Shown piece by piece: positions 7,241 through 15,030 of a stretch of 19,055 nucleotides of DNA. Within the stretch, counting starts at the first letter, position 1. Each line of letters opens with the position of its first letter. The notes under the pieces are model-generated. The model made no database searches. It was not told where the DNA came from and was given only the letters and a program-made list of their open reading frames with translations. The position numbers were made by a program, and so were the translations under genes. This stretch comes from DATLYB01 sp964502525. Its GTDB lineage: Bacteria > Bacteroidota > Bacteroidia > Chitinophagales > CAIOSU01. Where the stretch lies: positions 1-19,055 of the forward strand of contig CAZCXH010000091.1 in the NCBI GenBank assembly GCA_964502525.1. Direction: 5' to 3'.

Positions 7241-8419
7241 ATGCTTTACCTGTCAGGCATCATCCTCGCATTCTTCCTGTCTTTTGTATTGATTACAAAA
7301 CGAAACAAGTCGGATGCGGACTATATCCTCATGGCGTGGCTGGCGGTTACCGGATTTCATTTGCTCACGTTTTACCTGCGTTTCACCGACCAGCATTTAT
7401 ATTATCCGGGATTGATTGGGCTGGGCTTGCCGCTGCCGCTGGCGCAGGGTCCTTTTTTATTTTTATACACGCGGCAGCAAACCTCGCCTTTCAGGTTTGA
7501 CAGGCGGCAGTTGCTGCACTTTCTCCCGGTTGCATTGTCTTATCTGCTGTTTGCAAAGTTTTACCTTCTGCCCTTTGAGCAAAAAGTGGAAGTGTTCAGG
7601 CATGCGGGGCAGGGTTTTAAGCTGCAAATCACGATTAACCTTTATGCGCTTTATGTTTCGGGAGTGGTTTACACCATCCTTTCACTCATCCGGCTGCTGC
7701 GCCACCGGAAAAATATGGTTCACCAGTTTTCCAACCTCGATAAGGTGAATTTCAACTGGCTGTTGTATTTAATCATCTGGCTGATGGTCATCTGGCTGGT
7801 GATTCTGATTGTGAAGGAAGATACATGGATATTCGGGGCGGCTTCGCTGTTTGTGCTTTGGCTGGGATATTTCGGAATCAGGCAGGCGCAGGTGTTCAGC
7901 CAGAACCCGATACCTCCTCCTGTGGCGGAAGCTTCTGCAAACGATATTCCGCGTGATGAAGAAAACACCGGCAGCGATGCGGAAAAACCTGCTGAAACCA
8001 ATGAGGAAGAATTCACTGAACCGGTTGCCAGCCTGAAATATCAGAAATCATCGCTAAACGAAAATGATGCGGCCCTGATTCAGCAGCGGCTTCATGAATT
8101 GATGGCTGAACAAAAACCGTTTACCAATCCGGATTTGACGCTGAATGAACTCGCGAAAATGCTGGCTGTTCATCCGAACAACCTGTCGCAGGTCATCAAT
8201 TCGCTGGAAAACAAGAACTTCAACGACTTCATCAATGAAAAGCGGGTGGAGGAATTCATCCAGCGCGTTTCAGACCCCGGCAACAGGCAGTTCACGCTGC
8301 TGGCGTTAGCTTTTGATTGCGGGTTCAACTCGAAGGCTTCCTTCAACAGGAATTTCAAAAAATACACCAGCCTTTCCCCGCGCGAATATCTGAAACAGGT
8401 GACGGAGGAGGTGATTTGA
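7241..8419 (+). CDS. Membrane-bound AraC-family transcriptional regulator
   Basis: A 392-aa protein with an N-terminal multi-spanning membrane region and a C-terminal cytoplasmic AraC-type DNA-binding domain. Hydrophobic segments lie at about residues 2-19, 29-47, 56-78, 89-107, 131-152, 175-194 and 198-214, roughly seven passes. An acidic, low-complexity linker (about 225-270) follows. The two-helix-turn-helix domain covers about 285-390, with LNELAKMLAVHPNNLSQVIN as the first HTH and LALAFDCGFNSKASFNRNFK as the second, ending in the characteristic SPREYLKQ. This architecture is widespread in Bacteroidota and is presumed to couple a membrane signal directly to transcription. The ligand and target genes are unknown. 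The ATG at 7241 is preceded by an AAGAAGGA purine stretch. The gene follows the 189-aa gene and may be coexpressed with it. Confidence 0.92.
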   Translation: MLYLSGIILAFFLSFVLITKRNKSDADYILMAWLAVTGFHLLTFYLRFTDQHLYYPGLIGLGLPLPLAQGPFLFLYTRQQTSPFRFDRRQLLHFLPVALSYLLFAKFYLLPFEQKVEVFRHAGQGFKLQITINLYALYVSGVVYTILSLIRLLRHRKNMVHQFSNLDKVNFNWLLYLIIWLMVIWLVILIVKEDTWIFGAASLFVLWLGYFGIRQAQVFSQNPIPPPVAEASANDIPRDEENTGSDAEKPAETNEEEFTEPVASLKYQKSSLNENDAALIQQRLHELMAEQKPFTNPDLTLNELAKMLAVHPNNLSQVINSLENKNFNDFINEKRVEEFIQRVSDPGNRQFTLLALAFDCGFNSKASFNRNFKKYTSLSPREYLKQVTEEVI

Positions 8420-8657
8420 TTGAGTATGTTTCTTTTTAAAAAGCCTCTCGCAAAATAATTTTATTGCCAACGCACAAATAGCACCGTAGGTCTTACCCCA
8501 CGCAAAAACCATCCGTAGCAAAATCCAATGCGCCATTTTTTGTCACGCTTTATTGTAGTGAGGACATGTGGAAAACTATTTTCATTGCATGACATAATAT
8601 AATTTTTTAAATAGGATAACTAAATCTGACACAGATTGTCAAGACAAACATTTCAAA

Positions 8658-8962
8658 TTGAAAACTACAGGAGAAATAATCAGGCAGCAGCGAGAGAGGA
8701 AAGGGCTGCTTCTCAGGCAGCTTGCATCGCATTAGGCATTGATACTGCCATCCTCAGCAAGATTGAACGAGGAGAGCGAAAAGCCACCAAAGAACAAATC
8801 ATTAAAGCGGCTGACATACTTGAACTGGACAAGAACGAACTTCTTGTTCATTATCTCAGTGACAGAATTGCCTATGAACTTTTGGATGAAGAAACTGCAA
8901 AACAAACATTAAGAGCAGCATCCTTTCACGGGTTGCTTACCTTTATGTGCAACAAATTGTAA
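8658..8962 (+). pseudogene. Frameshifted XRE-family HTH regulator
   Basis: Two overlapping frames together encode an XRE-type helix-turn-helix protein. The first, from TTG at 8658, reads KTTGEIIRQQRERKGLLLRQLAS and hits a stop at 8733-8735. The second resumes as ALGIDTAILSKIERGERKA and continues EQIIKAADILELDKNELLVHYLSD to a stop at 8960. Joining them near 8728-8731 restores a typical domain, implying a one-base loss. No ATG is available in the first frame, and the C-terminus after AKQTLRAA departs from what I expect of this type, a group often found beside DNA methyltransferases. No methyltransferase or nuclease gene is nearby. Most likely a decayed remnant; a base-calling error cannot be excluded. 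The 238 bases before it (8420-8657) show no gene or clear signal. Confidence 0.75.
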
Positions 8963-9065
8963 ATGCCTCTTACAATTCCATCCAACCCCTGCCTTTATTT
9001 CGGTCTCATCCCTTGCGGTTTCCCCTATGCTTGCCGCAGGCGCAGTCTTTGAATTTACCCAAGAC

Positions 9066-11885
9066 TTATCTGCTCAAATACATTGACTTCTGGCTGTACA
9101 GCTTGCGGAAGTATTCATCCTTCAAATCTTTGATGAACCGGATCGCTTCCCCCGTTGATTTCATTTCAGGACCAAGTTCCACCGTCACTTCCGGGAATTT
9201 GTTGAAGGAGAACACAGGCTCTTTAATGGCATAGCCTTCCAACTGCGGATTAAAAGTGAAGTCACTCAACTTCTTTTCACCCAGCATCACCTTTGTTGCG
9301 ATGTTGAGATACGGAACCTTGTAGGCTTTGCAGATGAAAGGAGTGGTGCGTGATGCGCGGGGGTTCGCTTCAATCACATACACCTTGTTGTCTTTGATGG
9401 CGAACTGGATATTGATGAGCCCTTTTATTTTCAGCGCGTTCGCCAATTGCCGCGTGTGGGCTTTCATTGTTTCAATCACTTCATCCGGAAGATTGAAAGG
9501 CGGCAGCACCGCGCTCGAATCGCCCGAATGGATTCCGGCAGGCTCGATGTGTTCCATGATGCCCATGATGTGCACCTGCTCGCCATCGCAAATCGCATCA
9601 ATCTCGGCTTCCTCAGCTCTGTCGAGGAAGTGGTCAATCAAAATTTTGTTATCGGGAAGATGCTTCAGCAGATTCAAAACCGTGCGCTCGAGTTCTTCAT
9701 CATTAATCACGATTCTCATGCGCTGTCCGCCCAGCACGTAAGACGGACGAACGAGCACCGGGTAGCCAACTTGCTTTGCCGCTGCCAACGCTTCTTCCGC
9801 ATTGTGTGCCACTCCAAATCGAGGATAGGGAATGTCAAGCTTTGCAAGCAACTCGGAGAATGCTCCGCGATCTTCTGCCAAATCCATATCCGAAAATGAA
9901 GTGCCTATAATCTTGATTCCTTTTTCGTGCAACTTTTGAGAAAGCTTCAAAGCTGTCTGTCCTCCCAACTGCACAATCACTCCTTCAGGCTGTTCATGAT
10001 CAATGATTTCGCGGAGATGTTCCCAGAACACCGGCTCGAAATAAAGTTTATCTGCAATATCAAAATCAGTTGAAACGGTTTCGGGATTGCAGTTAATCAT
10101 GATGGCTTCATAGCCGCTCTCGCGGATTGCCAGCACGCCATGTACGCAGCAATAGTCAAACTCAATGCCCTGCCCGATGCGGTTAGGACCGGAACCAAGC
10201 ACAATCACTTTCTTTTTATTGGAGCGAATGCTTTCATTTTCTGAATCAAACGTGGAATAGTAGTAGGGGGTTTTAGCTTCAAACTCCGCTGCGCATGTAT
10301 CCACCAATTTATAAACACGCTTGATTCCCAGTTTTTTTCTGCGCTCATAAACTTCATCCTCAGTTACATCATCCGCAACGAGAATTGCAATCTGCTCATC
10401 GGAATATCCGAGTTGTTTGATTTCCTTGAAAAAATCTCCGGAGATTTCGTTCAGCTCCAGCTTTTTTATTTCCTGTTCCACATTCACCAGCTTCTGAATC
10501 TGTTGCAAAAACCAGGGGTCAATTTTCGTGAGGTTCTGAACGGTCTTCAGTGGAACACCCAGCGTAAACGCCTCTTTGATTTTGAAAATGCGGTCGTGTG
10601 AGGGATGTTCCAAACCGCTCACAATCGCTTCAATCTTGGGAGTCTGTTTTTTATCAGCGCCCAAGCCAATACGGTTATTTTCCAGCGACTGACACGCCTT
10701 CTGCACCGCTTCGATAAAACTTCTTCCAATCGCCATCACTTCGCCCACTGATTTCATCTGCAAGCCGAGCGTCTCATCTGCGCCATGAAACTTGTCGAAG
10801 TTCCAGCGGGGAACTTTCACAACGGTGTAATCCAGCGCAGGCTCAAAAAATGCGGAGGTTGTTCCCGTGATTTGATTTCTTAATTCATCGAGAGAATAAC
10901 CAATGGCAAGCTTCGCGGCAATCTTCGCAATCGGATACCCGGTTGCTTTTGACGCAAGCGCAGACGAGCGCGACACGCGCGGGTTGATTTCAACGGCAAT
11001 CAATTCTTCCGATTCAGGATGAAGCGCGAACTGTACATTGCATCCTCCGGCAAAATTTCCGAGGGAGCGCATCATCTGTTTCGCCATGTTGCGCATGCGT
11101 TGGAATGCAGTATCGGAGAGCGTCATCGCAGGAGCAACAGTAATCGAGTCGCCCGTGTGTATGCCCATCGGGTCCATATTCTCCACGGTGCAGATAATGA
11201 CGATGTTATCGTTGCAGTCGCGCAGCAATTCCAACTCAAATTCTTTCCAGCCAAATACGGCTTGCTCAACAAGAACTTCGTGCGTTGGTGACGCGGAAAG
11301 TCCGCGCTGTAATTTTTCTTCGAGTTCTTCTTTCTTTAAAACAAAACTTCCACCCGTACCTCCAAGCGTATATGACGGGCGAATCACCAGCGGATAGCCG
11401 ATTTCCTGTGCAATTTCTTTTCCTTCCAAAAAGGAATTCGCGATTTTCGATTTCGCCACACCGATTCCCAAATCAATCATCAACTGTCGGAACTTCTCGC
11501 GGTTCTCGGTGCGGTCAATCGCATCAATGTCAACTCCGATCAGCCTCACGCCAAACTCTTTCCATAAGCCAATTTCATCCGCTTCCTTGCAAAGGTTGAG
11601 CGCTGTTTGTCCTCCCATTGTTGGGAGAACGGCATCAATCTTTTGTTCGGTAAGAATTTGCCGCAGCGAATCCACCTCAAGCGGCAGCAGGTAAATGTGA
11701 TCAGCCGTTACATTATCGGTCATGATGGTAGCAGGGTTGCTGTTGACCAGCGTCACCTCGATTCCTTCTTCGCGCAGCGAGCGCGAAGCCTGAGAGCCTG
11801 AGTAATCAAACTCGCAAGCCTGACCTATGATGATGGGACCGCTCCCGATAATCAGGACGGATTTGATGGATTTGTCTTTGGGCAT
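9066..11885 (-). CDS. carB: Carbamoyl-phosphate synthase, large subunit (short form)
   Basis: Synthesises carbamoyl phosphate from bicarbonate, ammonia (delivered by CarA) and two ATP, for pyrimidine and arginine synthesis. The duplicated ATP-grasp architecture is clear. The first half opens with SVLIIGSGPIIIGQACEFDY and contains the GIHTGDSITVAPAMTLSD motif. An oligomerisation segment (about 400-550) follows. The second half opens with KVIVLGSGPNRIGQGIEFDY and contains GIHSGDSSAVLPP. At 939 aa it is about 130 residues shorter than E. coli CarB (1073 aa). It ends just after GPEMKSTGEAIRFIKDL, at the point where the C-terminal MGS-like allosteric domain would begin. Short forms like this occur in Bacteroidota as far as I recall. 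The ATG at 11885 begins MPKDKSIKSVLII. carA is not in the window. Confidence 0.97.
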   Translation of the reverse strand: MPKDKSIKSVLIIGSGPIIIGQACEFDYSGSQASRSLREEGIEVTLVNSNPATIMTDNVTADHIYLLPLEVDSLRQILTEQKIDAVLPTMGGQTALNLCKEADEIGLWKEFGVRLIGVDIDAIDRTENREKFRQLMIDLGIGVAKSKIANSFLEGKEIAQEIGYPLVIRPSYTLGGTGGSFVLKKEELEEKLQRGLSASPTHEVLVEQAVFGWKEFELELLRDCNDNIVIICTVENMDPMGIHTGDSITVAPAMTLSDTAFQRMRNMAKQMMRSLGNFAGGCNVQFALHPESEELIAVEINPRVSRSSALASKATGYPIAKIAAKLAIGYSLDELRNQITGTTSAFFEPALDYTVVKVPRWNFDKFHGADETLGLQMKSVGEVMAIGRSFIEAVQKACQSLENNRIGLGADKKQTPKIEAIVSGLEHPSHDRIFKIKEAFTLGVPLKTVQNLTKIDPWFLQQIQKLVNVEQEIKKLELNEISGDFFKEIKQLGYSDEQIAILVADDVTEDEVYERRKKLGIKRVYKLVDTCAAEFEAKTPYYYSTFDSENESIRSNKKKVIVLGSGPNRIGQGIEFDYCCVHGVLAIRESGYEAIMINCNPETVSTDFDIADKLYFEPVFWEHLREIIDHEQPEGVIVQLGGQTALKLSQKLHEKGIKIIGTSFSDMDLAEDRGAFSELLAKLDIPYPRFGVAHNAEEALAAAKQVGYPVLVRPSYVLGGQRMRIVINDEELERTVLNLLKHLPDNKILIDHFLDRAEEAEIDAICDGEQVHIMGIMEHIEPAGIHSGDSSAVLPPFNLPDEVIETMKAHTRQLANALKIKGLINIQFAIKDNKVYVIEANPRASRTTPFICKAYKVPYLNIATKVMLGEKKLSDFTFNPQLEGYAIKEPVFSFNKFPEVTVELGPEMKSTGEAIRFIKDLKDEYFRKLYSQKSMYLSR

Positions 11886-11908
11886 GTTGGTTTTACAAAA
11901 AGTTCGGG

Positions 11909-11938
11909 CAAAATTAGGGGTTTTGAAACAGCGTTAAA
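11909..11938 (-). promoter_or_regulatory. Candidate carB promoter
   Basis: On the minus strand TAATTTTG (11916-11909) matches the TAnnTTTG -7 consensus, 24 bases before the carB ATG. A TTT at 11938-11936 stands 19 bases upstream as a degenerate -33 element. Position and orientation fit, though the -33 box lacks the G. Confidence 0.45.
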
Positions 11939-11951
11939 GGTCTATTTAGGT

Positions 11952-12113
11952 CTATTTCAGTTTGTAAAAACTGACTGTTTCAATAAACCCGAAGTCTTCA
12001 ACATTGTCGGTGTGTAACTGCAATCCGTTATGAATAGCAGTAGCCGCTATTAAACAATCAGGCGGCAGCAAGGAATAACAGAAAGATGAATACTTTCTCA
12101 AACATAACTGCCC
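11952..12113 (-). pseudogene. Remnant of a PIN-domain (VapC-like) toxin gene
   Basis: A minus-strand open stretch between stop codons (12116-12114 and 11954-11952) translates at its end to LPPDCLIAATAIHNGLQL, then HTDNVEDFGFIETVSFYKLK and a stop. This matches the C-terminal part of PIN-domain ribonucleases: PDCLIAATA, then the invariant-acid TDNVEDF segment and the closing hydrophobic-Tyr end. Only about 45 residues look homologous. There is no start codon, no upstream half with the first catalytic acids, and no antitoxin gene. It is a truncated relic of a toxin-antitoxin system between carB and the repeat element. Function is not expected. Confidence 0.7.
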
Positions 12114-12181
12114 TTAAAAAGGAGCAGAATCTTCTTAGAGGCTGTATAAATTCACGAAATATCATAATCCGGATAAGAAAT

Positions 12182-12437
12182 GGAATACTGATAACGCAGA
12201 TTAGCTGATAACGTGAGTTCGGGATAGGGATTTTCTTTTTTTTAAAAAGGTCGCCCCGCTGGGGCTTTGCACAATGTTCGAAGTTAATTTTCTACCAAAA
12301 GATCGTTCCTGACGGAACTCTGAAAGCCCTGTAAGGATGACCTTTGGTAGAAAATATGCTTATCCCGAACCCAGTTGATAATCAGCTATTTCCGTCCGGG
12401 TAAATCATATTAATCAGCGTCATCTGTGTTCTATTCC
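12182..12437. repeat. Nested inverted-repeat element (MITE-like)
   Basis: Several inverted repeats are nested around one centre. An outer imperfect pair spans 12182-12212 and about 12371-12437 (GGAATA... / ...TATTCC). GTTCGGGATA (12217-12226) is perfectly complementary to TATCCCGAAC (12361-12370). Inside, ATTTTCTACCAAA (12287-12299) is complementary to TTTGGTAGAAAAT (12343-12355). Small GC hairpins lie within (GCCCC-GCT-GGGGC, 12253-12265; GTTCC-TGAC-GGAAC, 12305-12318). No coding sequence is seen. It resembles dispersed non-coding repeats of Bacteroidota. The rest of the intergenic region (12121-12181, 12438-12474) shows no recognisable feature. Confidence 0.6.
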
Positions 12438-12474
12438 TAATTTTAATTTTAAACAGTATCTAAGGACTTGGGGA

Positions 12475-12514
12475 TAAAAAATAAGCTGCGTGAACCGTAC
12501 AGCCACACAGCTTA
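12475..12514 (-). terminator. Rho-independent terminator of the T9SS protein gene
   Basis: On the minus strand the arms 12514-12504 (TAAGCTGTGTG) and 12492-12482 (CACGCAGCTTA) pair at 10 of 11 positions around an 11-base loop. They are followed by a T-rich tail (ATTTTTTAT). The structure lies 26 bases after the stop codon of the secreted propeller protein. Confidence 0.75.
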
Positions 12515-12539
12515 CTTATGATAAAAATTTAATACTGAC

Positions 12540-14351
12540 CTATTGCAGAACCACCTTCCGAATGTCAATGACATTGGATGAAGGGTCAATCACTTTTACG
12601 AAGTACAGTCCGTTGCCGCCCCACGTTGTCAAGTCGAGGTTAAAAGTCTGTTGGTTGACGAGCGAAGAGAAGACCTGCTGACCGAGTGAGTTCTCAATCG
12701 TCAGCGTGAATCCACCCATCGTGGCGTAGTTGCCGTTGTCAATGATGAGGTGGTCGGATGCAGGATTGGGATAGCACTTGAGCGTGTTGTACGTTGTCGG
12801 GTTGATGCCCACAGGGATATCAATAACAAGGGTGTCGGTGACGGTGATTGCAGTGGTGTCATACACATAGACAGGGACGGTCACGGTGTCGTATATCGTC
12901 TCGGTGCAGGTGGTTGACGAGGGGGAGATGGCGAAGCAGAGGTCGTTCCACACTGCGCCTGCGTTGGTGGGCAGGAATACACGGATGACACCGACCGAGA
13001 GGTAGTTGAACGAGGTGAGGTCAATCCATCTGTCATAGAGCGAGGTGGATTCAGTCATATAGTCGAAGGGCATGGTTGCAATGTTCTGGTCATAGACATC
13101 AACGCCACCGCAATAGTGGAGGGCGAAATCATGTTCATTGACAGGATAGCCTGAGCGGTCGAAATCGCCATACACGGAGTCAACTCTAAACCCTGCGGGG
13201 ATGACATAATCCTTGTAGCTCCAACCGGCAGTCTGCACGTATTCAATGCCGTCAGGCGAACTAAAGCACTCATCATCGCTGACGTTGGAAACATATTTTG
13301 CGACATATCCCACAGTGGTTGTTCCCGCCTGAGTGAATGTACCGCCAGCGATTAGTGAATTCCCATAGGCTGACAAAGCCGCAACGATGCCATTTGTGCC
13401 ACCTCCCACCGAAGACCAGTCGGAACCATCCCACTGGCTTATATATAGAGAAGAGGAACCGTCAGCAGTAGTGAACTCACCGCCTGCGAAAATTTTTTGA
13501 TTGTAATAAGTCAGTTCCGAAATCCAATCATTCATTCCGCTACCGAGCGTACTCCATGTTGAACCATCATAGCTCGCAATGTAGTTTGCGGTGCTTCCTC
13601 CCGCAGTGGTGAAGTTTCCACCGACAATCAGATTGCCATTATTTACCAGGAACTTTCCCGCCCAGTCGTTCAAGCCTGAGCCGACAGCCGACCATGTTGT
13701 GCCGTTGTATTTTGCGATGTAGCTTGCGGATACTCCATTCACAGCATCGAAAATGCCTCCCACGTATAATTCGTTGTTGTAAACTATCATGTCATTCAGG
13801 TATTTGGTGGCAGAGGAATTGGAGATGCCTGAGCCGACTGCTACCCATGCGCTGCCGTCCCACTTCGCGATGTGGTTGACCGTGGTGCCGCCTGCATCGA
13901 GGAAGTCACCACCTGCATAGAGTTCACCATTGTAAACGGCAAAGCAAGTGACGACTGCACCACCCGGTACGGTACTGCCGGAAAAGCCCGAACCTACCGC
14001 CTGCCAATTACTGCCGTCCCACTTCGCCACACCATTCGCGCTTGCACCACTGGCTTGAGTGAATTGACCTCCTGCAATGAGTTCGCCCTGGTAGAATGCA
14101 AGGGCTTCAACATAGTTGTTCATGCCGGTTCCGAGTGGAGACCATGCTATGCCGTCCCATACCGCCACGTAATTAACGGAGGTGGTTCCGCTCATAGTGA
14201 AGCTGCCCCCCGCATACAGCTTGTTGTTAGCGGGGTCAGCGAGAAAAACTCTGACCTGACCATTGAAGCCTAATCCGACATTGGTCCAAGTGTTTTGTGC
14301 AACGACACTCAATGAGAATGCCATGATTGCGATTGTGATGATTTTTTTCAT
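12540..14351 (-). CDS. T9SS-exported seven-repeat beta-propeller protein
   Basis: A 603-aa secreted protein. The start is set at ATG 14351 because it gives a classic signal peptide (MKKIITIAIMAFSLSVVAQN, cleavage after VAQ); the upstream ATG at 14402 would bury it behind 17 residues. Seven repeats of about 45-50 residues follow (about 22-370). Each has a core of the type LYAGGSF / LIAGGQF / LYVGGIF / IFAGGEF, then a YIAKWDGSxWxxVGSG strand, consistent with a seven-bladed beta-propeller. A middle beta-rich domain (about 375-490) and a Thr-rich linker (YDTVTVPVYVYDTTAITVTD) lead to the C-terminal T9SS type A sorting domain (about 522-603, YPNPASDHLII ... GLYFVKV). The protein is therefore exported to the surface or medium. 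It is divergent from the sigma factor gene, which may control it. The ligand is unknown. Confidence 0.9.
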   Translation of the reverse strand: MKKIITIAIMAFSLSVVAQNTWTNVGLGFNGQVRVFLADPANNKLYAGGSFTMSGTTSVNYVAVWDGIAWSPLGTGMNNYVEALAFYQGELIAGGQFTQASGASANGVAKWDGSNWQAVGSGFSGSTVPGGAVVTCFAVYNGELYAGGDFLDAGGTTVNHIAKWDGSAWVAVGSGISNSSATKYLNDMIVYNNELYVGGIFDAVNGVSASYIAKYNGTTWSAVGSGLNDWAGKFLVNNGNLIVGGNFTTAGGSTANYIASYDGSTWSTLGSGMNDWISELTYYNQKIFAGGEFTTADGSSSLYISQWDGSDWSSVGGGTNGIVAALSAYGNSLIAGGTFTQAGTTTVGYVAKYVSNVSDDECFSSPDGIEYVQTAGWSYKDYVIPAGFRVDSVYGDFDRSGYPVNEHDFALHYCGGVDVYDQNIATMPFDYMTESTSLYDRWIDLTSFNYLSVGVIRVFLPTNAGAVWNDLCFAISPSSTTCTETIYDTVTVPVYVYDTTAITVTDTLVIDIPVGINPTTYNTLKCYPNPASDHLIIDNGNYATMGGFTLTIENSLGQQVFSSLVNQQTFNLDLTTWGGNGLYFVKVIDPSSNVIDIRKVVLQ

Positions 14352-14450
14352 GATGTAAAGTTTTTGGGTTAGTGAATACGACTTAGTACCACAAAACTTC
14401 AAAAGGTTACTATGAAGGATAAATTTCTATGTTTGTCCCCATCTTTCATA
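14352..14450. promoter_or_regulatory. Divergent promoter region, T9SS protein / sigma factor
   Basis: About 60 bases separate the start codons of the divergent genes. On the plus strand TATGTTTG (14428-14435) matches TAnnTTTG. If used, it would favour the sigma factor start at ATG 14451 rather than 14412. No clear -33 partner was found. The two genes share this region, so coordinate control is plausible. Confidence 0.35.
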
Positions 14451-15026
14451 ATGAGGTTAAGCGGTAACGATATTCAATCTATAAAAGCGGGCAATCAGGA
14501 TTTCCTCCTTCGTGTCTATGCTGAATACCGCAACGAGTTTATCAAATGGGCGGAATTTCAATATGATTGCGATGAGGACGATGCCAAGGATATTTTTCAG
14601 GAGGCTGTCATCGCGTTCTATCTCAATGTGATGAATGGCAGGCTCACCCAACTGAACAGCGACCTCAAGACGTACCTGTTTTCAATCGGAAAATACCTGT
14701 TGCTGAATTTCAAAAGAAAGCACGACCGCACCAGTAACCTTGACGAGACCAATGTTATCAATATGGGTTCAACAAACCCTATTGAAGACATGGAAGAAAC
14801 AGAACACAACCAGGAACTCATCCGTAAGGCTCTTGAGCAGATGCCTGAGAAATGCCGTGAGATACTCCGGCTTTATTACTTCAAGAACAAAAATCTTGAA
14901 TCAATTGCAAAAGAACTGGGCTACAAGAATGCCAACGTCATCAAGAAAACGAAGTCGGAGTGCATGAAGAAAATGGCAGTGGTGATGCGTGAACTCAGGA
15001 AGAACATGAGCATTTTTATTTTTTAG
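14412..15026 (+). CDS. ECF-type RNA polymerase sigma factor
   Basis: Sigma-70 family, extracytoplasmic-function type, redirecting RNA polymerase to a specific regulon. The 204-aa product (or 191 aa from ATG 14451, MRLSGNDIQSI) has region 2 with the CDEDDAKDIFQEAVIAFYLNV core (about residues 53-73) and the promoter-melting segment LKTYLFSIGKYLLLNFKRKH. A short acidic linker leads to region 4, MPEKCREILRLYYFKNKNLE plus an HTH ending NANVIKKTKSECMKKM. Region 3 is absent, as expected for ECF. The stop codon is 4 bases before the ATG of the anti-sigma gene, implying translational coupling and 1:1 production. The target regulon is not visible. The divergent T9SS protein and the convergent TPR-CHAT gene are the closest candidates. 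Confidence 0.92.
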   Translation: MKDKFLCLSPSFIMRLSGNDIQSIKAGNQDFLLRVYAEYRNEFIKWAEFQYDCDEDDAKDIFQEAVIAFYLNVMNGRLTQLNSDLKTYLFSIGKYLLLNFKRKHDRTSNLDETNVINMGSTNPIEDMEETEHNQELIRKALEQMPEKCREILRLYYFKNKNLESIAKELGYKNANVIKKTKSECMKKMAVVMRELRKNMSIFIF

Positions 15027-15030
15027 AAGT

